Shown piece by piece: positions 24,649 to 37,999 of a DNA stretch of 64,000 nt. The DNA comes from Carex sylvatica (lineage: Eukaryota > Streptophyta > Magnoliopsida > Poales > Cyperaceae). The number at the start of each line of letters is the position of its first letter. Position 1 is the first letter of the stretch. Position numbers and translations under genes: made by a program. The stretch covers positions 62,001 through 126,000 of the forward strand of contig CAXKVR010000052.1 in the NCBI GenBank assembly GCA_964058845.1, read 5' to 3'. Below the pieces are notes generated by a model. The model saw nothing but the letters and a program-made list of their open reading frames with translations, had not been told where the DNA came from and did no database searches.

Positions 24649-27184
24649 CTATCTTATCAAACTTGGAATTTCAGTATCTTCAACCACTAAACCTTCAACC
24701 AAATCATCCAACACAAGCCTCTCCAAATCAACTACAATTTTCTCAAAATCAGCTCTATGATCTAACCATTCATCATATCTCTCAAAATCCCAAGCAACAA
24801 GGTCATCGGCCTCATCACTACACTCTTCATGTGCCTTTAGATGCCATGTCACTCTCTCTTGCAACTCTTTAAGTACATAATTCTCCATCATTTTTGGACT
24901 AAGTTTTGACACATAACTAGAGGACCAAACCACCCTAGAAGAGCAATTAGTATATGCTTCTGTGTATGCTTGGTCGATGAGGTCAAGTACAAGTATGAGA
25001 TCTTGAGGTAGTATATAACAGTCAAATTTTGCAAATTCAACCTTGTTAATTTGGTCCCAAGCCCTTTTAAACTCTTCAAAACTGACCTCAGTGTCTAAAA
25101 TTCGCGTCTCATCATCTTCTTCGGCTTTAATTAGTGTCTCATCAGTTTCCAACAACGTGTCAAATCCCAATTGTTTGAGCAGATTAGTAAGAGACTCGAG
25201 ATCTTTCGGATCTATGCATAAATCCTTTTTCCCAATATCCACTGTTTATAGAAAAAAGAAGTGGGATATAGTCAAAATATTATACCCCATTAAAGAGATA
25301 GTTATACTACAGTTGTGCAAATTGCATGTTCTTGTTTTATTTACTTACTCCAAGTTATTTCATTTAATGTAAGCAATGCTCAGGCAATAGGATGGAAGTT
25401 GCAATCAGCCATGAAACCAAACAACCATGTCGCAACTCGCAACCAAAGCAACAGAAAAGCTGGTCTTGGTATTTACAACGACTTGTCTGGTACCATTTGG
25501 GTTACTTCTTTGTACCAGTACCAGATCAAAGTGATACTGGTAGTTTTAGATGACAACTTTACTTACCTTGCAATATTGTAGATTCCATGGGACCGACATC
25601 TTTTATTTCAGAGGGAATGCTGCCATTTTCTGTTTTCTCATTTCTTTCTTCTTTTGTTTCAAACTCCAAGTTGCACGACACACCACTGTCAATAGCATCT
25701 TCTTTCGATTCCAAAGACTCACAAAACGTGTTCTCACCATGCTCTCCTGTTGAAACCATCTCTTCATCAACTTCATTTCTCTTCTCACAAACAGAGGCAT
25801 CAGTTTCATCATCTTGTACCAAATCCAAAGTATCACATTTGGTATCTTTCTCATGATTATCATTCAACAGTGTCTCCTCTCTCCTTTTAACATCAATTGA
25901 ATCACAAAGTTTCTTCTCAGTAACACTAGCAGGGCTGGAATGAATTCTCCTGAACTTATTTGAATCTTGATTTGCATTCTGTGGGACACCACTTTTCTTC
26001 CCTCTCTTAGTATATGCATCATAATCAGCTGAGAGAGATCGACAGAGTTTCTCTTTTATCATTTCTTCAGGCACCTTCTGACCATAAGGAATTTTATGTA
26101 GGAGGCCGTCTAATAAAGTTCGACCGAGTTCTTTTATGCTATCGCTAGTTTGATTAAACTTGGAGCGGCGTAGGGCATTGCTACGTGATAACTGGGTTGT
26201 ACCAGGGTACAGCTTTTGTTTTTTATTTTGTTTTCTGTTGATCCTTCTTTTAATCCAAGCCTTTATGTTGCGTCTGTATGAATTTGGCTTGGCGACATGA
26301 TCTTTTTCCTTGATATGAGGCAACAGAAACACATATTATACAATTAGAAAGGTAAAATATGTTTTAAAAACTAGTAGTAGTTATTATTATTATCACAAAA
26401 AAATACAATTATCTATAAAAAAAAAATTGTAATAATAATAACAGCAATGAGGCAAATTATTTACCGACAAGCTTGTTGTGTCCTCTGAAGTGTCAGGTTC
26501 ACTATCACTGTTGTGCAAACGGGCATATGAACCTAGAATATTTGTTAATATAGGAACATATGAGATGGTGTCAGCTGACATGAAATTAATCATAACCATG
26601 AACCATTAATGATTTTAAGAGTGGATGCAAATAAAATTTTAATGCTCAAGCAAAACACAAATAGCTAGAACAATACAATTTTTATGCAGATAAAAAATAA
26701 GTAGCAAAGTAGAAAGACATGATCATTTTTCAATTTGATCATATTAATTAGAAGAACCCTCAAGTTTGCAAAACTAAAAGAATGGAATTCCAATAACCCA
26801 ACTAAACTGAAACAAATTTGATTTGGATTGACCAATTGAAACTCACCATTATCTGGAGAATCAAGTATATCCAATTTAGTAACATTATGCTATGTTTTGG
26901 TTGGCTAATGGTACTGATAGACTGCAATCACAGAGTACAGTCTCTGCTGAACAAAACTAGATGATGTAATTTTAATATTTCAGTAACATGAAATGGGCAT
27001 TAGCCTTTTTTTTTTAAAAACAAAATTAGTAACAAAAGAGTGATGGATGAATTGCTTACGTACCAGGATGAATTGCTTTACTAATCCTGCAACGAAATCC
27101 AAGGAATTGAAGAAATCCACAGGAGCAACGGACAAAATCTTCATCATATAATGCTGACTTGTCAAACGGCGTTTCTTGTCCCAT
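24649..27184 (-). CDS. DUF4378/TRM-like protein (four exons, 507 aa)
   Basis: Minus-strand exons 27184-27064, 26532-26465, 26308-25567 and 25241-24649 join with consistent phases (1, 0, 1) into 508 codons. All sites are GT-AG. The product starts MGQETPFDKSALYDED, has a short hydrophobic-basic motif FLQFLGFRCR at about 28-37, a strongly basic stretch AWIKRRINRKQNKKQK at about 80-95, an acidic Ser/Glu-rich middle, and a C-terminal domain of about 170 residues ending in DFEKIVVDLERLVLDDLVEGL. That ending, preceded by a Trp-containing acidic helix, resembles DUF4378, the C-terminal domain of plant TON1-recruiting-motif/LONGIFOLIA proteins that act on microtubule arrays. This is pattern recognition, not a profile match. 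A 5'-UTR intron probably runs from 27411 (donor GTAAG) to about 27191. Cellular role is inferred. Confidence 0.7.
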
Positions 27185-28299
27185 TGCACCTTCATATCAA
27201 ATCAGTCAATTCTTCAATTCTAAGATAAACGTCACGAAAGGACTAGCGATATTAATGTAAATTAAGACTAAAATTTGACAAAACATTAGCCAATCCTGAG
27301 AAATGGCAATGGTACAAGCATTGATCGCAAGTGCAACAGTGTTCTAGAATGAATCAGAAGTACCAATGAAAAAAATGAAGATAATGCAAAAAAATTAAAA
27401 GCTGGTAACTTACCTTGCAAAGTTTGATCAATGACGAGAAACGTTGAAGTTTGGGATTGACAAATGTGGGAGGAGCGTCTACTTTATCTCGCCTTAAATT
27501 GATTTATTTATCCAGAGGAAACTTAAATTGATTTATTTATCAGAGGAAAAGTTCTTCGGTTTCTTTTTTTCTTTCTTTTGAAGATAGTTTTATGGGAGTT
27601 GAAATAAGGCGAGAAAAGATAAAATAAGAAAAGAAAATAGTAGAAGAGGGAGACCATTTCTTCCTTGTTTCTAATAGGGAAGGGAAGGTTAAAAGTTTGA
27701 AGAAGCATTATCCATGAATTACAGATTGAATTTTAAACCTAATCTGTTTTCACTCGCTTTTTTCTGGTTTCTCGCTAACCGCTCAGCAAACTCTGCCTTG
27801 TCTCTTTCCTTCATGTTTTGACTAAGCAAAACAAGCCGACACAGGTCTCCTGGTCCGCTCTCTTATCGAGGTGCACTGCACCGCATTCGGATCCTCTTCT
27901 CCTAAACCCCATCTGAACCGTCAGCTCTTCTATTTGCTCCAGCTCCGCTTGCTGATGCGGCGCATATTTTGGGTTGTAGCAAGTCGTGTGGGGTCCACAT
28001 AAAGTTGACTTCCAACTCGATAGTTTTGCGCAATAGATCTCTCTTTCTTTAGAATATTATTTGGGTTTGTTGAAGAAAGGATTGTAGTCTAGCGGGCTTC
28101 TGCATACATAGTGGGCCTTTCAATGAAGCCCAGGGCTTCTTGAATTTGGGCCTTTTAATCAGCAGTATGGAGATTTGCATCCTTTCCGGCACTTAAATTT
28201 GGTTCTGTATCAAAAATGGGCTGCTTATATAGAACAGAGAATATTTTTGTTAAGAGTGAGGTTATGGTACTATGCATAAGCAGATTGGTCTGTATTATG
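27185..28299. other. 5' UTR, its intron and promoter of the minus-strand gene
   Basis: A splice donor for the minus strand (CAAG|GTAAGTTACC) at about 27412-27416 and an acceptor near 27191 bracket a leader intron. The leader itself and the promoter lie above 27412. The region 27770-28020 is more GC-rich than its surroundings. No other gene is supported. Confidence 0.5.
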
Positions 28300-28395
28300 G
28301 ATTAATGTTTTTGTTTTTAGAGTCTAAATAATCGATTTGAACCATTCAACATGATCTCAGTATAAAAATATACTTGTAATTCAAATTTTACAAGA
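28300..28395. mobile_element. Truncated foldback MITE arm
   Basis: ATTTGAACCATTCAACATGA followed by TACTTGTAATTCAAATTTTA is a decayed copy of the shared inner arm of the palindromic MITEs. It stops abruptly after AATTTTACA at 28392. AAATTTTACATTTTTCAAAA at about 29524 resumes like the next part of such an arm, so the LINE relic in between may have inserted into a foldback element. The second arm is not recognisable. Confidence 0.4.
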
Positions 28396-28599
28396 GGCTA
28401 TAAGCCCATTTTCATTGCTGAAAATATAAAATTATAAGTTCAAGCCAGAGACGGGCAGCTCAAAGAAAAAACCCAGCATAGTCTCAGGGTCACATAAGCA
28501 ACTAGACAGCAATACAGCCAAGCAAAAGAAGAGTTTATCAACCAAAAGTATTTTAAACCAGTTATAGCTAAGCCACTCTGAAGAGGATTGAGGTAAAAA

Positions 28600-29480
28600 A
28601 AAAAGTAAGAAGTCTTCTGCTTCATGCATCACTAGTGGGAACTCCAGGGACTTGGAAGACCACTATCTCCATGTTAGATGGAATGACATTTAAGGGCACT
28701 GCATCTTCTATGATTGGCATCCAATCCATTGCTGCTTCTTTAATTTTCTTCTTAACAGACCTTGTCCATTAGATAAGAGTAGATTTAATGAGTAAAATTA
28801 TAGTTCTCACTAATTTTGGTAGACAATCATTAAAGCAAACATCATTCCTATATTTTCATATCACCCAGCACACATCACTAAAGGCTATTAGTAGCCCCTG
28901 TGTTTCAATTGGTGGAAGAGTGAGAGCATGGTAAAAAATATCATCCCAGGAATCCCAATTCTAAATAAACAATTGACTCTTTTCTAACCAGAATCATGCC
29001 GGTTAAGCAAATTGGCATTTCAGGAATAGATGGCATCTAGTTTCTTTGTCAGAACAAAAGTGACAATTTTGTACACCTGTCCAACCTTTTGTTGTGAGGA
29101 TATATTTAGTGAGAATTTTCCTATGCATATTAAGTCACATAAAGATCATAATTTTGTGTGGTATGGGTAATGTCCACGAGACTAATGGTTGGGCAACTAA
29201 TATCCCTCTATTATTCAAAAATATGTAAATGACTTGTGTAGAATACTTTCCTGTTGGATTCCATCTCAGAGTTAGAACATCACATTTATTGTGGAAAGAT
29301 ACTAAGCTAATAATTTGTAAAAGTTCTGACTAATTAGCCTGATTCATACCACTAAGGACTCTTCTGAAATGTAAGACACTACCTTAAGAGTGAATAACTG
29401 TGGATAGAGGAATATCTTTGGTTGTGCAAATTTGATACAGTTACGGGTATGCAGTAGCTAGAGAACAGTTCTGGTATCAA
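28600..29480 (-). pseudogene. LINE (L1-type) reverse transcriptase C-terminal relic
   Basis: Read on the minus strand, about 29130-29000 gives ILTKYILTTKGWTG, then CHFCSDKETRCHLFLKCQFA, the CX2C...HX4C signature of the zinc-binding domain (zf-RVT) that ends plant LINE reverse transcriptases. Downstream the frame has several stops but keeps recognisable pieces such as WDSWDDIFYHALTLPP and KKKIKEAAMDWMP. No endonuclease or polymerase core was found, so this is a 5'-truncated, decayed copy. Confidence 0.65.
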
Positions 29481-29589
29481 AGGTCTTCCCAAAATTTTAC
29501 CTCTTTCAAAAAAAAAAAAGTTTAAATTTTACATTTTTCAAAATTGTTTTATTATTTTTTAATAGATATAAAATCATTACTTTACCAGA

Positions 29590-30500
29590 GATGCAGAAGA
29601 GCCGATCATTCACTATTATTTTTCGGATATTTATTTATTAAGGAAATATTTCACTAATCTTTGCAGGATATAATTATCATAGCATACCCCTTCTTATTAG
29701 CATGCCCACTGCCCAGCCCAATTTCTCTTCAAATTCTTGGACAGAAATTGTCTTGATAGTTTTTTCTTATTTGTTTACTTTTGAAGTGCACATTACACAT
29801 AATTCAGTAACTTGCTGCCGCCTCTTAACAGCAAGCAGATGAAGCAGAATATTTCTATTGTAACTTGTAAGAAGGTAAATTTCTATTATTATAACATAAA
29901 CGACCTGAACTAAGTAGAAGTTTTAATTTTCAAGCAGGGGTACTCTGTACTCGTTATAATTTACAGCTTGTGCGGTTGTGTCACTGGATATAAATTACAG
30001 AAAAGGGGTTCTCGTAACAATGAGACAAATTCAAATGTAAAAATGAAGACTTCAAACTGAATTATGTTGAGATATAAAAAGAAAAATCAATAAGATAAAA
30101 AAAAAAAAAAAAACATGACTAAAAGAAACTAAACATTCGCAGGTCCCAACATGCTATTATACAAGACTAAAAAAAATTAATTTAAAAAAAAAAAAACAAA
30201 GGCTATGATGGTACAAAAAAAAACTCTATCAGGATCCCAACATGGTTTACTAAACACCCGCAGATCCTCTCTCTTTGCTGCCAAATTGGAGACATGCATG
30301 TGTACAATGTGAGGGAGGGAGGCAGCATAACTTGATCTATAAACACTCCTATACAAACTGTATATACATGACTAGCACCTGGCTTTAGCCCTCTAAGCTA
30401 ATTTAGACATTAGAAAACCAAACTACACTATTTACAAAAATATGACCAAACTAAAAGGACCGCCTGCAAATCTATACAATAGAGGCACTAGTAAAACAAA
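29590..30500. other. 3' flank of the U-box kinase gene
   Basis: AT-rich with A-tracts of 12-17 at about 30101 and 30186. It should contain the 3' UTR of the minus-strand gene ending at 30507. No other gene is supported. Confidence 0.5.
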
Positions 30501-30506
30501 TGATTT

Positions 30507-33500
30507 TTAGGGTTGACAGAGCCAATCTTGAATGGCAAATCGAAGAGCATGGTTCGGAGTGAGGTTAAGATGCTTCAGCTTCAAGTTTGTCATTGGTGAG
30601 GTTTCTCTCCCATTCTCCAACCAGTCACGTAGGGCCCGACCCTCATATGTGAATCCATCAGCTGCCACTTGTGGATCATTCATGATTTCCTAACATTGAC
30701 ATAATTAAGCATAATTGGTTAGATTAAAGGATATAACCAAAATGATAGTAATATGATAGCTTAAAAACCCTCCCCACCCTCTTCTTAAGACAAACTATTG
30801 AGTCTTGTAAAAGAGCATTTCAAGGCATTTTAGCAAAAACGAGTACATCCTCAAATAGAATCCAAATTATCCGGGATTTTCCTACAACTAGAATTACTCT
30901 AATCTCTCGTCTAATACCAAAGTACCATCAGTAGCCTAACAAAAATAATTGACTTCACTAACCTGAAGTATTGGGCAGAGGAAGTAAGTAGGAACAGGTC
31001 TTTCCTTAATCATATGCAACTGCTCAAGTTCTCTGACGACCTCAGGTGTCAACTCAGGTCGAGCTCGTGCATTCATGTCACAGCACTTGAGACCAAATTC
31101 TGCAAGTCTCCTTGCCACATCTGCAGGCCACTCCCCTGCAGTCCTATCCAACACCGATGCAATATTCTCAGAAGCAACTGCTCTCCTAACCTCATTTGCC
31201 AGCCCCAGAGGCGGCTTCCCTGTCAGAAGCTGAAGCACTATGATCCCAAACGAATAAACATCAGATTTCGGGCTCCGCAATTCATAACTCTGCAAATCTG
31301 GGTCCATGCATGGAAATGAACCCCTTGGTCCAGCACCCCGCTGGTACAAGGGAAGGTCAAGAGTGTCCTCTGGCATGAGGAGGCAGATGCCAAAATCGCC
31401 GATCTTGCACCTGAAGTCAGAGTCAAGGAATATGTTCGCGGGCTTGAGGTCACCATGCACAATTTTTTCAGGTCTAGAGGAGTGGAGGAAGAAGAGGGCG
31501 CTTGCAATCTCAGACACAATGCGGACCCTGGATCGCCACGTCAGAGAGACAGCATTACTGCCTCGAGAGAAGAGGCGGTCTTGGAGACTACCGTTTGGGA
31601 AGTACTCGTAGACCGCACAGAGTGCTTCAGAGCATGCACCAAGAAGAGAAACCAGATGTGGATGCCTCAACTTGCTCAGCACAAACACCTGAAAATTGAA
31701 GTAAAGGGATATATTACTAATAATATTGTGTGGTATTTTTATTGTTGCATTGGGAAAATGGTCGAGAAGACGATAATACCTCTTGTTGGAACTCCATCAA
31801 GCCTTGAACATTGCGTGGATGTAATCTCTTAATAGCCACGCTCTTGTTCATCATCTCTCCTTTGTAGACGGTACCATTGCCTCCTTGGAAAAGCTTGAAA
31901 CTCTCTGAGAAGTCGCAGGTAGAAGCCTTGATATCTGCCAAACTAAATTCTCTGAAATTGTAGGAGTCATCTCCCAGACCAATCATGTTATAATTTGGGA
32001 CCCACATGCCAGTTTGCCTCAGCTCCTTGCCTCCGTTCTGTGCACTTTTCTGTCTCTCAAACTGGAGAATCTCGATGGAGCACTGGAGCACCTCCAGCTC
32101 AGCAGCAGCCTCGAAGTGCTGCTTAGAGAGCACCTGTGCACGTGAATCTAGGAGGGATAGGTTCAACGTTGTACTATCTAGCTCTTTCAGGGCTTCTTCT
32201 CGCTGATTTATGAGAACTTGGTGTCTCTCCTTGGCTGTTTTCAAGAGATCTTCAATCTCTCCTCTTGACTTGGCTTCCCATGCTTGTGAAGCTTCAGAGG
32301 CTTTGACCTGGTCAGTGCATTAAATAATTATGTCAGTTATCATACCAGGTTTATGCACACTTCATGACATACTGGAAAAAGAAGTATAATTGGGCCAATC
32401 TAATAAACATTCATTGTAAATATTATGCTCACTCTTTTTAATGTGTCATTGATTTCTGTTTCTATTTCTTTACGCCTGAGAAGCTCAGCAAAAGCTAAAC
32501 TCCTTGACCGCTCAGCTTCCTTCATGAGTTCATTCAGATCATCATATGAACTTTCCTGCTAATAGAATAGAAAGTCTTTTAATAAAAGAGAACCCAAATA
32601 AGAGCTCCCCTAAAAGACAAAATGGATGGAACCAATGAAATACAGTACCTTTGGGGTCAGCTTTGACTGGAACCTGACATCAGAAGTTGAATCAGGCCAG
32701 CAAGGTGAGCCACCCGGAGGCACCAAATCATTCAAATAAGACATCTTAGAACTGTAAGTGGCTCCCCTGAAATATAAACCACTTGCTTCAGAATTGGTGT
32801 GCTCAGTCTGGTCTAGAGCCAGAGCTTCTTGGTCGATTTCAGAATCGTTCTCTGATTCATCAGTGTTGGTACTCGACACACTGAACCTGATTCTCTTTGT
32901 TAGAGAGGTATCATCAGGATTGTAACTTTTTGGGCTGGTGCTAATCACTTCTCTAGTCCATACATGCCTTCCCTTGCTGACGAACCATACTTCACAAAAT
33001 GCAGGCAGGTTCTTCGCTAAGAAAGTTGTCTTGCTAGAATTTCCTGTCAACCTGAAACCACTGTATAAAGTAGACCAAACTCTAATGTCAATTTCAAAAG
33101 GGCATAAAAAATAGTAGCTAAATATAAAGTAGACATCAAATCACTATTTTTTACAAAGCTGTTGAAGTATTATTGATGCACATTCGGTTCTGTTAATTAT
33201 TTGCCAAATCTGACCAAAATAAAAACAGCATTTGTTTGTGATAGTATTTTCACTTAATGACACCTAATTTTAAAAAGATTAATTGCTAGATAGATTTCTA
33301 TACTTTTCCCAATGTTTGTTGGTTTATGTTGGTGGCAGTTGCACAGCGATCATGGGCCTTGGATGGTGTGGTCATCTTGCCAGTTTGAAATTAAAATAAA
33401 CCCACTCATACATAAAGTTGTTTACAAATGACCATGCGACCTATTTTGTATCTAACTCATGTTTAACAAATGAAAACAAGTTGTAAGAAAAATGACCTAA

Positions 33501-34850
33501 AAGCACAGAACTTGGAATCTTGGATACCTAGGTATTAGACTCATTAATTTGGATCATTTATTAGTTTGATAAGAACCAGTCTGACAGGTCAAATGAAAAT
33601 GGTACTAATAATATCAGGGTTTATTGCAAAAAAGTGAAGGTTCAGTTGCTCAGTGCAAAGTACAAACTGAAAAACTATGGTAGCTCTGTTAAAACTGAAA
33701 CATACTTATCAGGTGCAGATCCAACAATAAGCTTCCGAACACCATGCTGATTAACAAGATCCACAATTCCATTTTGAATTTGGTCGCACTCTACTGCAGC
33801 AATGCTTGCTTGCACCTGAATTTGCAAAATCATAATCCCCCTTAACATATTAGTTGGTTGAAGACCTCTTGGGTTCCATAATTATGAAAATACTAGCATA
33901 TCTATTATATGAAGACAGTGCTATGGAAAACATGAAGGTAGTAAGCCAATCACACTTAGTGAAGAGAAGCACCTGAGACGTGCGACAGTACTCGAGGTAA
34001 CCACGCAGGATTTTTCTTGTTTCAGCCTTCTCTGTCCTTCTATAGTCTCGAACAATCCCCTCTGTTGCTTGACTTACTGGGATCTTTCCCACTGAAATTT
34101 GCAGATTGTTTGAATAAGTACACAAAGAACACAGTAATTACAAATAGTAAGTTTTCTCTTCAAGTCAATGATCTAATTTTCCACAGAATTATTACTGGTC
34201 TTCTCTTATAGAAAACAAAGAAGTTCCAGAGGATTTTATGAATCTGAATCTGAGTGTATGATTTTCTTAGATATGGGGAAGATTAAAGCTATAAGCCTAT
34301 TATAATACGTCTTACTTATAACAAGAGACTAAAGAAGCAACATGTAAATTTCTATGGGGAACCATTAGAACAATAAATAAATACAAATAATTACCAGATT
34401 CAGCTGGTAAAGGATCTGTTCCTAATATTACACAATTATAACCAGATGTCACAGATACATAACTTTGCTGAGAAGTAGGAAAGAGAGAAAGAGAAAGAGA
34501 AACTAACAGAGAGTGGGAATAACAGGAGACGGCTGGTAGACATGGAGCAGGACAATCTCGGTGCAACCGAATCGGCGGAAGGTCCAGCGGAGCAGGCTGA
34601 AAGTCTTCTCAGGCGATTTACCAACGGCCACGTGGAGCCTTGAGCCAGCGCTGTAATGGGCGGCGCCAGTGGAGACGGCGAGGAGGGGATGCGTAGAGAA
34701 GCGGTGGATGGAGGGACTGGGCGGAGGGGACGGTTTAAGGACCTCCATCGAGGCGGAGGCGGTCAACTGGAGCTCTCCAGTCAAGGCGGACCCGCGCGAG
34801 CGATTGGGATTTCTGTTGCTGTTCCGATCTCTCTCTGCTGGTTGGATCAT
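30507..34850 (-). CDS. U-box domain protein kinase, PUB32/33-like (844 aa)
   Basis: Cytoplasmic receptor-like kinase fused to a C-terminal U-box E3 ubiquitin ligase domain. Minus-strand exons 34850-34508, 34091-33973, 33815-33706, 33051-32649, 32555-32433, 32307-31780, 31688-30963 and 30689-30507 join in phase into 845 codons. Domains: universal-stress-protein-like N-terminus about 71-195 (RLHVAVGKSPEKT to KLIVGSAPDK), Ser/acid-rich linker, coiled coil about 326-455, kinase about 490-760, U-box 775-844 (PTYFLCPILQEIMNDPQVA, ALRDWL, SPMTNLKLKH). The kinase has the glycine loop GGNGTVYKG at 508, Lys526 in VAIK, Asp622 and DFG at 640. The catalytic loop reads HGDLKPAN, not HRD, so it is a non-RD kinase, as usual in this family. 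Met35 in ASASMEVLKP is a possible alternative start. Target proteins cannot be told from sequence. Confidence 0.92.
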
Positions 34851-34950
34851 AGAGGAGGAGAATCGGAGAAAGCGATTTTATTTAAAAAGAGAGAGGCGAG
34901 GCGGGGGAGGGAAAGGTCGTGGAAATGTTCAGACTTCAGACTATAGACCT

Positions 34951-37590
34951 AGCTTGGTTGAATATTTTATTATTTTGTGTTGAGTTTGACTAGCAGACTG
35001 ACCAATCGGAATATTGGATCGAGCAGTGGGCCATCACAAAGAGGATAAACGCATTCATTTTTTTTTTTTAAATATAAACGAATTCAAATATGAATCATAT
35101 ATTATTGACTTTGAGTCTGGATATAATTTGAATATTGAAACAAAAATAAAGTGAAACATGTCTAATGCGAAAAGCTTACTGCGAAGTATAATTTTATGCT
35201 TTGTTATTTGTCACTATAAGGATGGTATGAATTTGTTACATTTTTATCCTCAAATGTAAAATAAAGTTGAACATGTCTAATGCGAAAAGGTTACTGTGAA
35301 GTATTATTTTATGCTTTGTCACTATAAGGATGGTATCAATTTGTAACAATTTTTATCTTCAAATGTAAAACTAATTAATTAATATTTTTAGAGATTAATA
35401 CTAAAACACGTTCAATGAAGAAAAAAAAAACAGAATCCTAGCTTACTTGGCTAGCAGCCTACAACCTGAGCAGTTCAAAAAACACAAACCGATGATGAAG
35501 TCTGAAAAGGCCTGTAAATGGATACCCGTTTTTAGAATATATGGATCAGAATAACTATTACTCCCGCTCATTTTTTTATAAAACAATATAATTCTTGTAA
35601 ATGGAATAATGGATACATAATTCATAACACTGGCAATGATTTGTTTTTTTAATTATGGATGTAATGTATATTAAAACAATTCAAGTAAATCATTATATCT
35701 TGTATTTCTCAATTTTTTACATATTTGTACTAGAAAAGGAGCATTCACTTCACTTGCCACTTGCGTTACGCTTCAAAATCATTAAAGCGAGCTATGTCAT
35801 TAGAGGCAGATCATTTGACTCCCATTTTTTTTTTAAAAATTGTATTTATATATAATCTTCTATATAAATTAGAGTAAAATATTGTGTTTACTATAAAATT
35901 GATTGGAGAAGCAATATGAAAATTTTATTTGATTGATCTTCATTTCCGTTTGACACCTCAAAGCTTAAAAGTCGAGTTCCGTGCATGTACGTCATCAAAC
36001 ACTTTATTTAATGGATATATAGAACTACTAAATTATACTTTTCTTTACTAAAAAATTTTTGCATTTTTTTTTGGAGTTTATTTTTATCTGATAGCTTATA
36101 TCTTAATTTAAAAATAAATTTTCTCTATTATATTTTTTTTTTCAAGGCAATTTAAAAAACAGTATAGTACAATCAAATGATGGGTGTTGAGATTAATCGA
36201 ACCGACGATAAGAATAAGAGATTTTGTTTCAATTAATCTACAATTGATTCTCTCTCCTTTTGCTTTCTACTTATTTTAGAGGTGGGGATGAGATTGAGGG
36301 GGAAGCGTGGAGATATTGTCTACAATTCTATGCAGCATATATAAAGAATATTCCCCTTCTTCAAAGCTAAGTCTATGTTATTTTTAACCCATTTCAGCCA
36401 ATAAGCAGCAGTACTCGCTGGATTTGATGCTTATAAATAATAATAAAAAAAATGTTTACATTATCAGAGTTGTCTGGATTAAACAAATATTAGTTTTAGA
36501 GTTGAATATTTGAAGCATTCTAAGATTCCCCTATTTTTAGGTGGGAATTTATGAGACAGCTAAAGATGCCACTGGCGTGCTGGAGAGTGTTATGAGATAA
36601 TTTGAGCACAAGTCAATTATTATTATTATGGCAAGTTGGTGGACAGATATCAATATTAAATTTTAGTCTTGCATTTCATATACACCTCCTTCTTTTTTAC
36701 TTTCCCTTTTTTCTCATTCCTTTCTTCTTTGAATGCGACATATATATCATTATCTTTTGAAAAACCCCTATGAAATAATGGACATATTTTTTGAGAAAAA
36801 AAAATAATATTACGACCCAAATCTTTGACTGTCATATAATGAAAATATTGCAGCAAAATCACCAAAAGATGTACCTCATCTTTTAACTGGTTTACTCTAT
36901 ACCTCAATTTGTCTCCTCAGTTCCGTCCAAATTGATTTGCTTCATATTTCTAATTCAAAGGTATGATTAAATTATAACTTGATGTAATCGGATCCCGCAT
37001 TACTTAGTCCATAGAATCACAAAATTAGTTCAATGTGTACACTCGGGAGCGACGTGTATCCGCCTATCCGGGGAAGCTTGTCCTCGTTAACTTTTATTAC
37101 ATCGAAATAAAGTAATTTCAAATCAAATTAAGGACATAAGCAAAAAAGAAAGCCTGATTTGCACACAGGTCCCTGGAATTTTGTTTTTTCAGGTGACCCT
37201 GGTAAAAATTCGAGTACAGAAGATAGTAGTGGTCAGGTTGTTAGAAATTTAAAGCTGGTTGATTAAGATGGGATTGACTATTAATCGCGGATTCAGTGGA
37301 GTGGTACGAGTTTCTGTCTTTTTTCAGATTCAAGCGCAAGTTTTGAAAATAACAGCTCAAAGATGTATTGAGATGTGCAGGAACCCTTTAAAAATAAAAA
37401 AAGAATCGGATGTACCAAATCTGATTAAAGATGATTAATTAATCTCATTGTAAATTAATTGATATTATATTATTATTTAAAAATGTCTATTTAGGGATGT
37501 TAAATGACTAACTTATTAAAAAAAATAGTAAACTATAAATATATTTTAAATTTTGTCTGAAAACAAAACGTTTGAGATAACTTTGGAGTA
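34951..37590. other. Intergenic region, no gene recognised
   Basis: Contains the promoter of the U-box kinase gene at its left end and then AT-rich DNA. The minus-strand 5' leader lies just above 34851, where CT-rich sequence is followed by mixed DNA to about 34960. Nothing else beyond a local duplication listed separately. Confidence 0.5.
35142..35370 (+). repeat. Tandem duplication, about 115-bp period
   Basis: The segment with AAAATAAAGTGAAACATG, TCTAATGCGAAAAGCTTACT and CACTATAAGGATGGTAT is present at 35142-35256 and again at 35257-35370 with about 10 substitutions and small indels. Confidence 0.85.
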
Positions 37591-37595
37591 GAATG

Positions 37596-37993
37596 AGAGT
37601 GTTCTTAAGTTCATCGAACTTTTTTGTGAACTCAACTCTAAAAAATTATCATATTGATTTCAAACGATGAATCTAAACCGTTAAAATCCATCAACCTTAC
37701 GAGTGATGTGTCTACATGCAAAAGCTTTAAACTTTTGAATTAATTTAGTATAAAGTTAAACTATTAAAAATAAGAAGATTTATAAATTAATTTTAATGCA
37801 TTATTTTTTGAACTTTTCTTACCACTTGACTCTTATATTATAAATTAGTTTGAAAATTCAAAATTTTCAAATGTAGACACATCACTTGTAACTTAGTAGA
37901 ATTTTAATAGTTTAAATTTATCATTTGAAACGAATCTAATAAATTTTAGAGTTGAGTTTACAAAAAAACATAGTAAACTTAAAAACACCCTAA
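37596..37993. mobile_element. Palindromic MITE, second family, ends GTGTTCTTAAGTTC
   Basis: Left arm GTGTTCTTAAGTTCATCGAA, GAACTCAACTCTAAAA, then AACGATGAATCTAAACCGTT and ACGAGTGATGTGTCTACATG. The right arm repeats these in inverted order. The centre contains ACCACTTGACTCTTATA-type sequence. The tip has AAGTTC-ATC-GAACTT. The element at 40240-40637 has the same ends. No ORF. Confidence 0.8.
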
Positions 37994-37999
37994 TTCAAC

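Noticed and set aside
24649..25242. Separate gene starting MDIGKKD
   Set aside because: The supposed start is GTG inside a splice acceptor (AAACAG|TGG); this is the last exon of the four-exon gene.
26665..26874. Extra exon of the DUF4378-like gene encoding ILDSPDN
   Set aside because: Its donor looks good, but no acceptor gives the phase needed after exon 1, whereas exon 1 joins exon 2 at 26532 directly and in frame.
31014..31832. Plus-strand ORFs opposite the kinase gene
   Set aside because: Shadows of the minus-strand exons, which carry kinase motifs.
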